From the NCBI GenBank assembly GCA_946614435.1, contig CAMOGW010000002.1, positions 1 to 64,000 of the forward strand: 64,000 nucleotides of DNA, in the 5' to 3' direction. Positions 1-8,523 of this stretch are shown piece after piece. Position 1 is the first letter of the stretch; the number at the start of each line of letters is the position of its first letter. A program made the translations under genes and the position numbers. Under the pieces are notes generated by a model, which had not been told where the DNA came from, did no database searches, and worked only from the letters and a program-made list of their open reading frames with translations. Source of the DNA: an uncultured Prevotella sp. (GTDB lineage: Bacteria; Bacteroidota; Bacteroidia; Bacteroidales; Bacteroidaceae).

Positions 1-1391
1 CAACGAATCCTGCTACCTACACCATCGAGACAACGACCTTCACGCTGAACAACCCGACGAAGGCAGGTTATGACTTCGCAGGCTGGAAGCTCAATGGCGT
101 AGGCGAGGCTATGATGACTGTCACCATCACCCAGGGCAGCACAGGCAACTTGGCATATACCGCCACATGGACACCTACTGTATATAATATTGTGTACACG
201 ATGGATGGCGGTACGGCTACTCCTGCTAATCCCACGACTTACACCATCGAGACCGAGACCTTCACGCTGAACAACCCCACCAAGACGGGTCATACCTTCA
301 AGGGCTGGAAGCTGAATGGCGAGGGCGATGCTATGATGGAAGTGACGATTGCTCAGGGCAGCACAGGTCACCTGGCCTACACCGCTACCTGGCAGATTAA
401 CAAGTACACCATCACGTTTGATAGTAATGGAGGTTCTGCTGTTGATCCCATCACTCAAGACTACGGGACCACGGTGACAGCTCCTGCCGCACCTACAAAG
501 ACTGGTTACGACTTCGCTGGATGGACTCCCGCATTGCCCGCAACGATGCCTGCTGAAAATATGACGGTGACGGCTACTTGGACGGTGAAGACTTATACCG
601 TGAGTATCACGGGTGGTGGCGTTAGTGCCGACAATATGAATCCTAAGTATGGTGACGATGTGGTGATTACCATTGCCGAAGACGAGGATCGCACACTGAA
701 TACGCTGACTGTGAACGGTGAGGATGTGACTGCATACGTGGTTGACGGGCAGTACACTATCCATAATGTTACTGGCAACGTGGATGTTGTAGCTACCTTC
801 AACGCTACGAAGGAGTTCATTACTCTGGCTCAGGGCGTGGGTACCTTCAGCTGCTCGCAGGACCTGAACTTCACAGGCAGCGAACTCAAGGCTTACATCG
901 CCGCTGGCTATAACAAGGCAGAATCTCAGGTACTTCTGGTACGTGTCTATGACGTTCCTGCTGGCACAGGTCTCTATCTGAAGGGTGAGGCTGATGTGAC
1001 CTATAAGATTCCATATAGCACTTCGCAGGCCTACTATGTGAATATGCTCAAAGCAAACCTCACTGCAAGCTCGATTGCCAAGACTTCTGGCGACATGAGC
1101 AACTTCCTGCTCAACAAGGTGGACGGCGAATATGGATTCTTCGCTCCCTCGGAGACGGCAACGCTTGGAGCCCAAAAGGCTTACCTGCAGGTGCCTACCT
1201 CGTTTATATCAGGTTCACAGGAAGCTCGTGCTATCAGCATTGCTTTCGAGGATGATGAAACCACTAATATCAGCGATTTCGAACTGTTCACCAACAGCAA
1301 TGAGCATCTCTATAACCTGAAGGGACAACGCGTAGAGAAGGCTGGACGTGGCCTCTATATTAAGAATGGTAAGAAGGTCGTGATAAAGTAA
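1..1391 (+). CDS. InlB-type repeat secreted protein, C-terminal part
   Basis: The frame is open from the left edge (first full codon at position 3), so the N-terminus lies outside the window. The visible part has tandem Listeria-Bacteroides (InlB B / Flg_new) repeats, each ending in a GW motif followed by a TATW motif. The first repeats are also alike at DNA level, suggesting recent duplication. A non-repeat domain follows, and the protein ends with a tail (YNLKGQRVEKAGRGLYI, then NGKKVVIK) typical of secreted, surface-sorted Prevotella proteins; the 59822-60514 product ends almost identically. The family is extracellular and often adhesin-like; no enzyme motif is seen. The substrate or ligand is unknown. 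Confidence 0.85.
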   Translation, partial: TNPATYTIETTTFTLNNPTKAGYDFAGWKLNGVGEAMMTVTITQGSTGNLAYTATWTPTVYNIVYTMDGGTATPANPTTYTIETETFTLNNPTKTGHTFKGWKLNGEGDAMMEVTIAQGSTGHLAYTATWQINKYTITFDSNGGSAVDPITQDYGTTVTAPAAPTKTGYDFAGWTPALPATMPAENMTVTATWTVKTYTVSITGGGVSADNMNPKYGDDVVITIAEDEDRTLNTLTVNGEDVTAYVVDGQYTIHNVTGNVDVVATFNATKEFITLAQGVGTFSCSQDLNFTGSELKAYIAAGYNKAESQVLLVRVYDVPAGTGLYLKGEADVTYKIPYSTSQAYYVNMLKANLTASSIAKTSGDMSNFLLNKVDGEYGFFAPSETATLGAQKAYLQVPTSFISGSQEARAISIAFEDDETTNISDFELFTNSNEHLYNLKGQRVEKAGRGLYIKNGKKVVIK

Positions 1392-1402
1392 CTCTAAAAG
1401 GT

Positions 1403-1600
1403 ATGAAACAGATGAAGAAAACATATCAACAACCCGTCACAAGGGAACTGCTTATCAAGGCAGTTCCCCTGCTGGCAGGCTCCTATTTACAAGAAGGAGA
1501 AACAGAAAATGGAGGAGGAATTGATCCTGATACCGAGGTTGATACAGGTTTAAGTCGTCGTAACAATGTCTGGGACGAAGACGGGGAGGACTGTGATTGA
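1403..1600 (+). CDS. Small acidic protein of unknown function
   Basis: A 65-residue ORF starting 11 bases after the repeat-protein stop; a second ATG three codons in (1412) is an equally good start. The N-terminus (KKTYQQPVTREL) is followed by a short hydrophobic stretch (AVPLLAGSY) and an acidic, glycine-containing C-terminal half ending WDEDGEDCD. This layout resembles the many tiny ORFs found after secreted-protein genes in Prevotella, whose function I do not know. It could be a secreted peptide or a modified-peptide precursor, but no maturation enzyme is nearby. Its position suggests cotranscription with the upstream gene. Confidence 0.55.
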   Translation: MKQMKKTYQQPVTRELLIKAVPLLAGSYLQEGETENGGGIDPDTEVDTGLSRRNNVWDEDGEDCD

Positions 1601-1643
1601 GTTAAAGAAATAAAAAAGTGCTGTTCGCTTGCTGAAGATTTCG

Positions 1644-1651
1644 TATCTTTG
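1644..1651 (+). promoter_or_regulatory. Bacteroidetes -7 promoter element before the MerR-type gene
   Basis: TATCTTTG matches the Bacteroidetes -7 consensus TAnnTTTG and lies 22 bases before the ATG at 1674. The upstream -33 element is weak (TGTT around 1622-1625). Its position argues that translation starts at 1674 and not at the in-frame ATG at 1629, which would fall upstream of the transcript start. Confidence 0.6.
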
Positions 1652-1673
1652 TAAACTAAAAAGAAATAAGCGT

Positions 1674-2024
1674 ATGGCACTGAATCTGAACAAGAACTTG
1701 AAGCTCTACTACTCCATCAAGGAGGTGGCAGAGATGTTTGGGCTCAATGAGAGCACCCTTCGCTATTGGGAGACGGAGTTTCCTTACCTCAAGCCGAAAA
1801 CAGCCGGACCGAACAAGGTGCGGCAGTATTCGGAGAAGGACATTGAGCAGATTAGGCTCATTCACAACATGGTGAAGGTGCGGGGCTTCAAGCTCGCAGC
1901 TGCCAAGAAAATGATCAATGCCAATCGCGACGGCGCCGACCGTAGGGCTGAAGTGCTCGACAGGCTGATTGGCGTGCGCGACGATCTTCAGGCACTGAAA
2001 CGTGAGCTCGACGGACTGCAATAA
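1674..2024 (+). CDS. MerR-family transcriptional regulator
   Basis: A 116-residue DNA-binding protein. Residues 10-80 form a MerR-type winged helix-turn-helix: YYSIKEVAEMFGLNESTLRYWE is followed by a wing with KVRQYSEKDIEQIRLI. A short coiled-coil tail follows (residues 90-116). No effector-binding domain or metal-binding cysteines are seen, as in the small MerR-like regulators common in Bacteroidetes. The start at 1674 is chosen because a -7 promoter lies at 1644-1651. It is followed 11 bases later by the hydrolase gene, so the two may be cotranscribed. The target genes are not evident. Confidence 0.85.
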   Translation: MALNLNKNLKLYYSIKEVAEMFGLNESTLRYWETEFPYLKPKTAGPNKVRQYSEKDIEQIRLIHNMVKVRGFKLAAAKKMINANRDGADRRAEVLDRLIGVRDDLQALKRELDGLQ

Positions 2025-2035
2025 CCAATGAAAAA

Positions 2036-3202
2036 ATGATGAGCATGTTACGATTAAGATTAGCTGTGGTGCTGGCCGTTTGCCTGTTCCACAGCTTTTT
2101 TGCTACGGCGCAAAAACGGAAGAAGTATGAGTTCACGCGCAATCTCCCAGTCTATGCCGATTCGCTGCTGCGCGACCTGACCTATCCTTTGGCATGGGGC
2201 CACAGCGAGATATGCGACTTCGATGCTTGGCGCAAGGCCGCGCGACAGAAAGTGTTCGACTGCATGCTAACGCCACCACCACCTCCACTCTCCACTTTCC
2301 ACTATCAACTCTTGTCCGAGGAGCAGCGCGACGGCTATCGGGCACTGAAGATAGAGGTCCGCCTGTCGCGCTACTACACCGTTCCCGCCTACCTTCTCAT
2401 TCCCGATGGCGAGGGACCTTTCCCCGCCGTCAATGCGCTCCACGACCACGGAGCCCACCTCTTCATTGGCAAGGAGAAGATGATTCGCCCCTTGGCCTGT
2501 GAGGATTCCACCGTCATTCGCGATGCCGACGAGTGGGCGCGCACGCTCTACGACGGACAGTTCGTGGGCGACTACCTGGCTCGCCACGGCTACGTGGTGT
2601 TCTCAGCCGATGCCCCCATGTGGGGTGAGCGCGGACAGCAGGAGGGGCCACGGCGCGACCGTTACGACATGATAGCCGGCAATATGATGATGTATGGCAT
2701 TGACCTCTCGGCCTACATGACCTACGACGACCTCTCCGGCACCGAGTTTCTGGCCTCACTGCCCGAGGTCGATGCGCAGCGCATCGGCTGCATGGGCTGC
2801 TCGATGGGAGCCTATCGGGCGTGGATGCTCTCCGCACTGAGCGACCGCGTGAAGGTGGGGGCAGCCATTTGCTGGATGGTGACCACCGACGAACAGATGT
2901 CGCTCAAGTACAAGCGCACGGAGAATGGCGGCTTTGCCAACTGCTTCCCCGGTCTGCGCCGTTGGCTGGACTATCCCCACATCGCCTCAATGGCTTGTCC
3001 TAAGCCCATGCTCTTCATCAATGGTTCACAAGACAAGCTCTTTCCCGTTCCGGGCGTGCAGAAAGCCTTTGCCATCATGCACGACACGTGGCGCAGTCAG
3101 GGAGCCGAACAGAACTTGGAAACCGAACTTTGGGACATTTCCCACAGTTGTCCGCTGAAGGCTCAGGAGCGGGTCCTCCAGTTCTTCCAGAAGCATCTCT
3201 GA
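2036..3202 (+). CDS. Secreted alpha/beta hydrolase (acetylxylan esterase-like)
   Basis: A 388-residue protein with a signal peptide (hydrophobic residues 5-20, cleavage probably after ATA). The fold is an alpha/beta hydrolase of the dienelactone hydrolase / Abhydrolase_7 type: an oxyanion-region HDHGAH motif, the nucleophile elbow GCSMG near residue 262, a late Asp (NGSQDKLFP) and a C-terminal His (DISHSCP). Members are often annotated as acetyl-xylan esterases or glucuronoyl-type esterases; the actual substrate cannot be told. Start codons ATG-ATG-AGC-ATG are clustered; the first is used. It would act in the periplasm or at the surface. Confidence 0.8.
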   Translation: MMSMLRLRLAVVLAVCLFHSFFATAQKRKKYEFTRNLPVYADSLLRDLTYPLAWGHSEICDFDAWRKAARQKVFDCMLTPPPPPLSTFHYQLLSEEQRDGYRALKIEVRLSRYYTVPAYLLIPDGEGPFPAVNALHDHGAHLFIGKEKMIRPLACEDSTVIRDADEWARTLYDGQFVGDYLARHGYVVFSADAPMWGERGQQEGPRRDRYDMIAGNMMMYGIDLSAYMTYDDLSGTEFLASLPEVDAQRIGCMGCSMGAYRAWMLSALSDRVKVGAAICWMVTTDEQMSLKYKRTENGGFANCFPGLRRWLDYPHIASMACPKPMLFINGSQDKLFPVPGVQKAFAIMHDTWRSQGAEQNLETELWDISHSCPLKAQERVLQFFQKHL

Positions 3203-3868
3203 ATCCCCATTTTCCCACCCTCTTTTTTAGGCTGAACCCCTGTCAAAACTCGCAAAAAAATCAGCGGCTCCTCTCTCGCTCTGAAATTTGCGAGTTTTGG
3301 CCATTTTGCAACCATCTGGTTCTCAGTCGGTTACAAAATCTGTTTTCTGAAAGTCCTTTTGCAGCAGGGCTTTTCAGCGATTTAGGCCGTTTCATGATGC
3401 CTTGGCGAATAAGTCATCACGCCTTTTAGGTTAAATCATGAAACGATATAGCCTAAATCGCGACGTGATATTTCCAGAAACGCTTCGTGATTTTGCCTGA
3501 AAACCGTCACGATATGGTCGAAAACCGGCTGTGAGATGGCTGCGAAAACGGGCAAACCGAGTGAAATAGCTGTGAAGAAATGTGAAAAATAAGTCCTTTT
3601 GGACGTTTTACTTCCGAAAAAGAACATGTCCCATCCTTGCCAGCCCCCCGAAAATCCCCTCGATTTTTTCTGGTTTGCCATTTTCGTTTGTCTTGAAAAT
3701 CGAAAAAATGATGCTATCAATTAGGAGTATGTAAAAAATGTAATGACGGTTAAATAAATTTAATTTTCGGGAGGTAATTTTATATATAAAATATGTAGAA
3801 GTTGTGTAAAAACAACCGCCAATTCAATTTTTTACATTTTTGATGATAGGATTTACAAATAATTTTCG
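3203..3868. other. Non-coding stretch with inverted repeats
   Basis: No convincing gene is seen. The left part holds a sequence that reads back on itself (see the repeat at 3374-3464) and several short variants of CGTGAT / CGATAT. The right part (3719-3868) is very AT-rich and leads to the promoter at 3869. A 94-codon minus-strand frame (3436-3720) has no family resemblance and follows the repeat, so it is not called. Confidence 0.6.
3374..3464. repeat. Imperfect inverted repeat
   Basis: GCGATTTAGGC with TTTCATGAT on the left is mirrored by ATCATGAAA and GCCTAAATCGC on the right, with about 45 bases between. It lies 170 bases downstream of the hydrolase stop. It could fold as a long hairpin in RNA; no T-tract follows, so it is not a classical terminator. 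Confidence 0.6.
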
Positions 3869-3876
3869 TACTTTTG
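3869..3876 (+). promoter_or_regulatory. Probable promoter of the polysaccharide locus
   Basis: TACTTTTG matches the Bacteroidetes -7 consensus and sits at the end of an AT-rich stretch. No well-spaced -33 element is clear. It is the only good -7 match before the NusG-like gene, and would give a leader of nearly 600 bases. Confidence 0.55.
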
Positions 3877-3883
3877 CCCCCGA

Positions 3884-4472
3884 TTTCAGTGCTTGGTCGA
3901 GACGAGAACTTGTTTTTTGCCGAGATTTTGCCTGAAAATGCTGCATAGGCAGCACTCACGCCGTACTTGCCTGACGAGGGCAGTGAAGGTGTGGGCTAAA
4001 CAATTTTAGAACAGCGTCTTACGCGCTTAGACTTTGATCCTTTTAACCTAGGAAATTAAATGTGCTATCAAAGACTTTGCAGAGAAGATGTTTGTGGCGT
4101 GGTATTTACTGCCCCGTCAGTGTGCTGAGAAGGTACGTGTTACCTTCAATGCACACTTTGGGGTGCGTTATATACCAACGGCGTGAGCATGAATTCTGTT
4201 TGTTTTTAGCACGGGTTTTCCTAGGACCTTAAGGATGAGCAGGCAGAGTGAGGGTTCACGTCTTTTTTGTATCCTTAGGTCACCTCCGACCAAGTTTCCA
4301 TTAAAGAGTAAACAAGCTGGTTCTACATCGACAGAGTCGGACATATTGGATTGATATAAGGATTATCCTTAAAGACATCTCCTAAACAGTATTTGAACTG
4401 GTGTCCGAGTCGCTTGTAAAACAACAATTCGTCCGGAGACCACAGGTTGACGGACAAGGAAAAATAGTGTAT
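3884..4472 (+). promoter_or_regulatory. Long untranslated leader of the polysaccharide locus
   Basis: Nearly 600 bases without a plausible gene separate the promoter from the NusG/UpxY-like gene. In Bacteroides capsule loci the UpxY antiterminator acts through the 5' leader of its own operon, so this leader is the likely recognition and attenuation region. It contains a pair of similar segments, CCTAGGACCTTAAGGAT and ATCCTTAGGTC, that could pair around 4220-4285. No known riboswitch is recognised. Confidence 0.45.
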
Positions 4473-6038
4473 ATGTCCGAAACAATACATGTTGGAATAC
4501 AGGAGCGGTGGTGGGTGCTCAGGCATTTGAAGCCTCAGATTGTAGAGATGCAGCTTTCACAACTCAATGAGCAACGAGCACGTAAAGGCGACGAGGCTCT
4601 GGTGTATTTCATCCCCCATCAGTTTGCCAAGGAAGCCATTTACAAAAAAGAGCACGACAAGGCGTACAACAAGATGGTCAAGGAAAACAATGACTTGCGG
4701 AGTACCCTGCATTACTATCTCTTCATCAAGGCAACTGAGACAGACATCAACGCACTTGTGAGTGGCGACTGGAACCGTGCCTTACGCCTCCGCCTGACGA
4801 TGTGCCGCAGCAAAAGCGGTGAGCCCTTATGGGCTACAGCAAAAGACATGGACGGCCTTATCGCCTTGATGACCGAACACCGTGAGATGTTCAATCTCGA
4901 ACCCTCGCCCGATGGTTTCCAGATTGACGACAAGGTGATGTTGAAGGCTAAAGTCTTTAAGGGCTATGAGTTCTACGTTACCAAGGTTAGGAAAAAGGAG
5001 CAGGGAGCCAGTCTGACACTGGAACTGCCTATCTTCAATGGTCGTTTCATCTTGAAGACCAAGAGCGTGGACGTTGCCAAGCAGCACCTTCCCATGAAGA
5101 TACAGGAACTGCTTTCCCCTGACTATGTGAAACGAGTTGAGCAGGCGCTGACGGGCATCGCTACCCATTGCTACGGGCGCAGCAAAGCAGGAGACGACAA
5201 GCAGCAGGTGGAAAGCGACTCCACCATCCTGCACGACCTTCAGTTCCTGGGTTACATGGAGTTCGACGACAGCACAGTCCATAATCACGTCAGGACCCTG
5301 TTGCTCCTCCATGCCGTGCTGCGCAAAGACAGCCGTTCCATCGCGCGATACACCCCTATCGTACAGCAAATGCTCTCCCATCCCACAGAGGCCACGACCG
5401 ACGAGGATGCCTTCATGATGGCAGTCCTCTATCTGGCCACCCACGATGCGAACTACCGTGATGCTGCCAAGCGGTATGCTCAGAAGCACAAGACACTTTC
5501 TGAACCGCTTTTACAGCTGATACGGGTTATCAGGAATATCCGATTCAGAAGTACCACAAAACAGAAAATAAGCAAAAAAACAGAAAAGAAAGTGACAAAG
5601 CAAATAGAAGAGACAATGAAACAAATCAGGGACTGCGATTTCAGCAGTCTTTCCCCTCAGGGTGCTCAGGCAGTCTGGGGCATCCTTGCTTTGTCCCCTT
5701 ACGATACCGAGGAAGGCCATGCGCTCCAAGCTAAGCTGAAAGAGGCTGTTCAGCACTTCCCGGAAACGTCCGAGACTGACTCTGTAGAGGTTACACAGGA
5801 CAGCTTCAACCAGGCCAGAAACAACCTTCTTCGTACCGCCCATCCCAGTGCAGCCACTCTGGTTGCCTACTACGATATGCTTGTCGCGCTACATCCCGAC
5901 AGGAAGGCAACAGACAGTGCTGACCTCTATCAGGAGTATCTGGAGATACTGCTCGTTGCCTATTCCAAGGCGCAGCAGTTCTCCACCTCTTGGTGGCAGT
6001 TGAAAGCAGTTCTTGAACGCTATTACCATGCCAAGTGA
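4473..6038 (+). CDS. NusG/UpxY-like antiterminator with extra helical domain
   Basis: About 521 residues from the ATG at 4473; an in-frame GTG at 4401 would add 24 residues. The N-terminal third looks like a NusG N-terminal domain (ERWWVLRHLKP, then LHYYLFIKATE), followed by a KOW-like segment (DKVMLKAKVFKGYEFYVTKV). UpxY proteins that antiterminate Bacteroides capsule operons have this order but are only about 170-180 residues. Here about 300 further residues follow, mostly helical, with a basic linker (KQKISKKTEKKVTKQ). It heads the locus after a long leader, and the stop overlaps the next gene. Inference: a locus-specific processive antiterminator. Confidence 0.65.
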   Translation: MSETIHVGIQERWWVLRHLKPQIVEMQLSQLNEQRARKGDEALVYFIPHQFAKEAIYKKEHDKAYNKMVKENNDLRSTLHYYLFIKATETDINALVSGDWNRALRLRLTMCRSKSGEPLWATAKDMDGLIALMTEHREMFNLEPSPDGFQIDDKVMLKAKVFKGYEFYVTKVRKKEQGASLTLELPIFNGRFILKTKSVDVAKQHLPMKIQELLSPDYVKRVEQALTGIATHCYGRSKAGDDKQQVESDSTILHDLQFLGYMEFDDSTVHNHVRTLLLLHAVLRKDSRSIARYTPIVQQMLSHPTEATTDEDAFMMAVLYLATHDANYRDAAKRYAQKHKTLSEPLLQLIRVIRNIRFRSTTKQKISKKTEKKVTKQIEETMKQIRDCDFSSLSPQGAQAVWGILALSPYDTEEGHALQAKLKEAVQHFPETSETDSVEVTQDSFNQARNNLLRTAHPSAATLVAYYDMLVALHPDRKATDSADLYQEYLEILLVAYSKAQQFSTSWWQLKAVLERYYHAK

Positions 6039-6040
6039 CT

Positions 6041-7114
6041 ATGATTCTTGAAATTTCACCCATCATACAACGTATCCGAGAGACAGACTTCGCCAAGGCT
6101 TCAACAGCCAAGGCGAGGGCGATTTATGGCATCCTAAGCGTGCTGGAGTCATGGATAGAAGATGGGGACGACCTTATCTTGCGACTCGTGCAGAGTCAGC
6201 CGACGAGGTTTCTTCATAACGAGCAATCCATCGACGGCTATAAACAGGCAGACTCACTTTGGGCATCATTGCCCTTAAAGGAACGTCTGCTACGCTTGCA
6301 GGCTTTCTATCAGACAGACATCCAACAGCTTAGTGGAGGTGACGACCACAAAGCCCACCGCTTCTTGGTGACAGCAGAACGCACTTTCGAGCAGTGCCGT
6401 CAGGAAGCCTTTGACGCCTGCGATACCCATATTGAGGAGTTCCTGCTCTATTTCCATGTGCTCTGCCTGGCCCATCCCGGCTATCGCCATCTCGACAATG
6501 TGCGCCTGTATTTAGACTACAACCGCTATTTCGAGTCCCTGCCCATGGAGCTATACGACGAAGACTCCGACCTGGCATGGCAATACCAGGAAGTGCGGTG
6601 GCGCAGGGACATGCTGCATGAGCAGCACTTTGACCTGTCTTTGCTTCCCCAGCTCTCCTTTGAAGACACAGAAGCCTGTCGGCAATTTCGCCTGCAATGC
6701 TACCAATGGATGCTGAGCCTCGACCCCGAGTATGATGGTACGGTACAGATGGACTCTTGTAACTGGGCGTTCGTGTCCAAGGGTGTCAAGGCAGTCTTCG
6801 CATGGTTAAACGCCAAGTACACCAACAACATACCGATGGCCTCCGAAGTAGAGGCAACAGCCCTTCTCACCATCTATTGCGGCATGAACACCAGTCCTTA
6901 CGACCATGAGCTTAATGCAACCATCGAAGACAAGCCCTACAGTCTGTTCGACTGCCTCCCTGCCTCCAAACTCAGAACCCATCTGATGGCTCACGTAGCC
7001 TTACGTGATGACGATTCAGAACTTCTGGACACCGCAAAAGCCGCCATCGCCGCATGGGATAACACCCAACTGACACAGGAGGACAAATATCTAATAGAAC
7101 TTCTAAGTGAGTAA
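6041..7114 (+). CDS. Unknown helical protein paired with the NusG-like regulator
   Basis: A 357-residue cytoplasmic protein from the ATG at 6041; a GTG at 6035 overlapping the upstream stop (GTGA) is the alternative and would imply translational coupling. It is acidic, rich in Leu, Asp, Tyr and Cys, and has no signal peptide, membrane segment or motif I recognise; the composition suggests all-alpha, repeat-like folding. Coupling to the NusG-like gene suggests a shared job. In Bacteroides, UpxY is followed by the inhibitor UpxZ, but UpxZ is much shorter and no homology is visible, so a regulator role is only inferred. Confidence 0.6.
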   Translation: MILEISPIIQRIRETDFAKASTAKARAIYGILSVLESWIEDGDDLILRLVQSQPTRFLHNEQSIDGYKQADSLWASLPLKERLLRLQAFYQTDIQQLSGGDDHKAHRFLVTAERTFEQCRQEAFDACDTHIEEFLLYFHVLCLAHPGYRHLDNVRLYLDYNRYFESLPMELYDEDSDLAWQYQEVRWRRDMLHEQHFDLSLLPQLSFEDTEACRQFRLQCYQWMLSLDPEYDGTVQMDSCNWAFVSKGVKAVFAWLNAKYTNNIPMASEVEATALLTIYCGMNTSPYDHELNATIEDKPYSLFDCLPASKLRTHLMAHVALRDDDSELLDTAKAAIAAWDNTQLTQEDKYLIELLSE

Positions 7115-7170
7115 ATCCAACTTATCAGACATTCATTTCCTTCCTCCCCTAATAGTTTATATTTATTCGT

Positions 7171-7980
7171 ATGAAAAAAAGCTTCATACTCTTTTCCTTA
7201 CTTACCCTGTTGTTCTCCTGCGCCCGTTACAAGGACGTTCCCTATTTCCAGAACGCCGCCACCTTCGACGGTTCCAAGGGCGCCATGCTCTACGACATGA
7301 CCATCAAGCCGAAGGATGAGCTCACCATCTTCGTCTATTCAGGAACAGATGAGAAAAGCGTGCTCATGTTCAATTCCCGTGAGCCCCGTCCGTTGGGAAG
7401 CTTTGATAAAAGTATAGGCGGTATTCGCATGCAGTGGAATCGCGGTCAGTTTCATCGCTATCTTGTAGAGAATGACGGATGCATAGAATTTCCTGTCATT
7501 GGCAAAATCAAGCTTGAAGGTCTAACCATTGAACAAGCCAATAAGCACATCGAGCAGAAGATAGCTCCCTACGTCCAGAGTGGTGCCTCCTATCAGGTGA
7601 ATACGATCATCAATAACTTCGAGGTCACGGTGATGGGTGAGGTGAAACGTCCCAACACTTTCACTGTCACCCGTAACAAGATGACCATCCTGGAGGCCCT
7701 TGCCAAAGCAGGCGACATGACTATCTATGGCCGCCGTGACAATGTGAAGCTGCTGCGCCAGCAACCCGATGGCGAGTATTCAATCCATGAGATTGACATG
7801 CGTGATGCGAACATCATCAACTCCCCCTATTACTATCTCCAGCAGCGCGATGTGGTCTATGTAGAGCCCAATGTGGCGATGTGTCAGAATGCAGAGATCG
7901 GCACAACCACCCGTCTCTGGCTTCGTGGCACCTCCATCACCATCTCCGTAGGCTCCCTCCTCTACCGCGTTCTACGATAA
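7171..7980 (+). CDS. Wza-type polysaccharide export lipoprotein
   Basis: A 269-residue outer-membrane lipoprotein: signal peptide with lipobox LFSC (Cys17). The Poly_export region (about 45-135: IKPKDELTIFVYSG, then IEFPVIGKIKLEGLTIEQANKHI) is followed by SLBB-type segments (VTVMGEVKRPNTFTV). A hydrophobic C-terminal helix may form the outer-membrane pore as in Wza. It exports capsule or exopolysaccharide across the outer membrane. Its usual partner Wzc (chain-length determinant/tyrosine kinase) is not next to it nor elsewhere in the window. Confidence 0.9.
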   Translation: MKKSFILFSLLTLLFSCARYKDVPYFQNAATFDGSKGAMLYDMTIKPKDELTIFVYSGTDEKSVLMFNSREPRPLGSFDKSIGGIRMQWNRGQFHRYLVENDGCIEFPVIGKIKLEGLTIEQANKHIEQKIAPYVQSGASYQVNTIINNFEVTVMGEVKRPNTFTVTRNKMTILEALAKAGDMTIYGRRDNVKLLRQQPDGEYSIHEIDMRDANIINSPYYYLQQRDVVYVEPNVAMCQNAEIGTTTRLWLRGTSITISVGSLLYRVLR

Positions 7981-8041
7981 CTTGTCGTACAAAAAATGAT
8001 AAATAGTAGTTCAAAGAACGATAAGATTCAAATCTTTTTCG

Positions 8042-8049
8042 TATCTTTG
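8042..8049 (+). promoter_or_regulatory. Promoter of the toxin-antitoxin pair
   Basis: TATCTTTG, a perfect Bacteroidetes -7 box, lies 22 bases before the antitoxin ATG at 8072, so the module has its own transcription start after the Wza gene. Confidence 0.65.
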
Positions 8050-8071
8050 CCCACAAAATGAAAGCAGTATT

Positions 8072-8218
8072 ATGATAGTAACCAATCAAGCAACAGATAC
8101 GAAGCAGAATTTCAATGCCACTTCCACCCGAAATAGGATAATGGCCAGTACAATGTCTGTGGACGAATACTTCGATGAACTGATAGACAAGGTGCGCGAG
8201 GATTATGCAAATTTATGA
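8072..8218 (+). CDS. Small antitoxin-like protein
   Basis: A 48-residue ORF (starts MIVTNQATDTKQ, ends DKVREDYANL) directly after a -7 promoter and overlapping the toxin gene by 14 bases. The C-terminal MSVDEYFDELIDKVREDY resembles the toxin-wrapping helices of small RelB/ParD-like antitoxins; the N-terminal half has no clear DNA-binding fold. Function is assigned mainly from the overlap with a ParE/RelE-like gene. Confidence 0.6.
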   Translation: MIVTNQATDTKQNFNATSTRNRIMASTMSVDEYFDELIDKVREDYANL

Positions 8219-8513
8219 GGTTCGAATCAGTCATGGAGCTCGTGTTGACATGGCAGAATTGCGCAAGTTCCTTAAGTCCATGATGACGGTGGAAGGTGCT
8301 ATTCGCTATGCCAATAATATGCGTGAGGAGATAAAGACGTTGGCTTTTTATGCTGATCTCTATGGCAAGACAACATCAATGACACTGCGTCAGATACACC
8401 CCGAGGCACGCCGGATGGTATCTCATAACCGTAAATGGGTGTACGTCTATCATATTGAAGCATCCTTCGTCATTGTAGACCGAATCCTCCCTGCCAAGAT
8501 GAACAAAGGTTGA
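8205..8513 (+). CDS. ParE/RelE-superfamily toxin
   Basis: A 102-residue protein. The pattern EVRISHGARVDMAELRKFL, a central helical region, then HNRKWVYVYHIEASFVIVDRILPAKM is typical of the ParE/RelE fold, including the last strand with Arg that often contributes to activity. ParE toxins inhibit gyrase and RelE toxins cleave mRNA; which applies here cannot be told. It starts inside the antitoxin gene, so the two are translationally coupled. Such modules are common in exchangeable regions. Confidence 0.75.
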   Translation: MQIYEVRISHGARVDMAELRKFLKSMMTVEGAIRYANNMREEIKTLAFYADLYGKTTSMTLRQIHPEARRMVSHNRKWVYVYHIEASFVIVDRILPAKMNKG

Positions 8514-8523
8514 ATCTGTTTGA

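Noticed and set aside
1629..1673. Earlier start of the MerR-type gene
   Set aside because: The region contains the -7 box, so it is upstream of the transcript; 1674 is used.
3436..3720. Minus-strand 94-codon ORF
   Set aside because: It runs through the inverted-repeat region, has no family resemblance and no start signals; likely chance.
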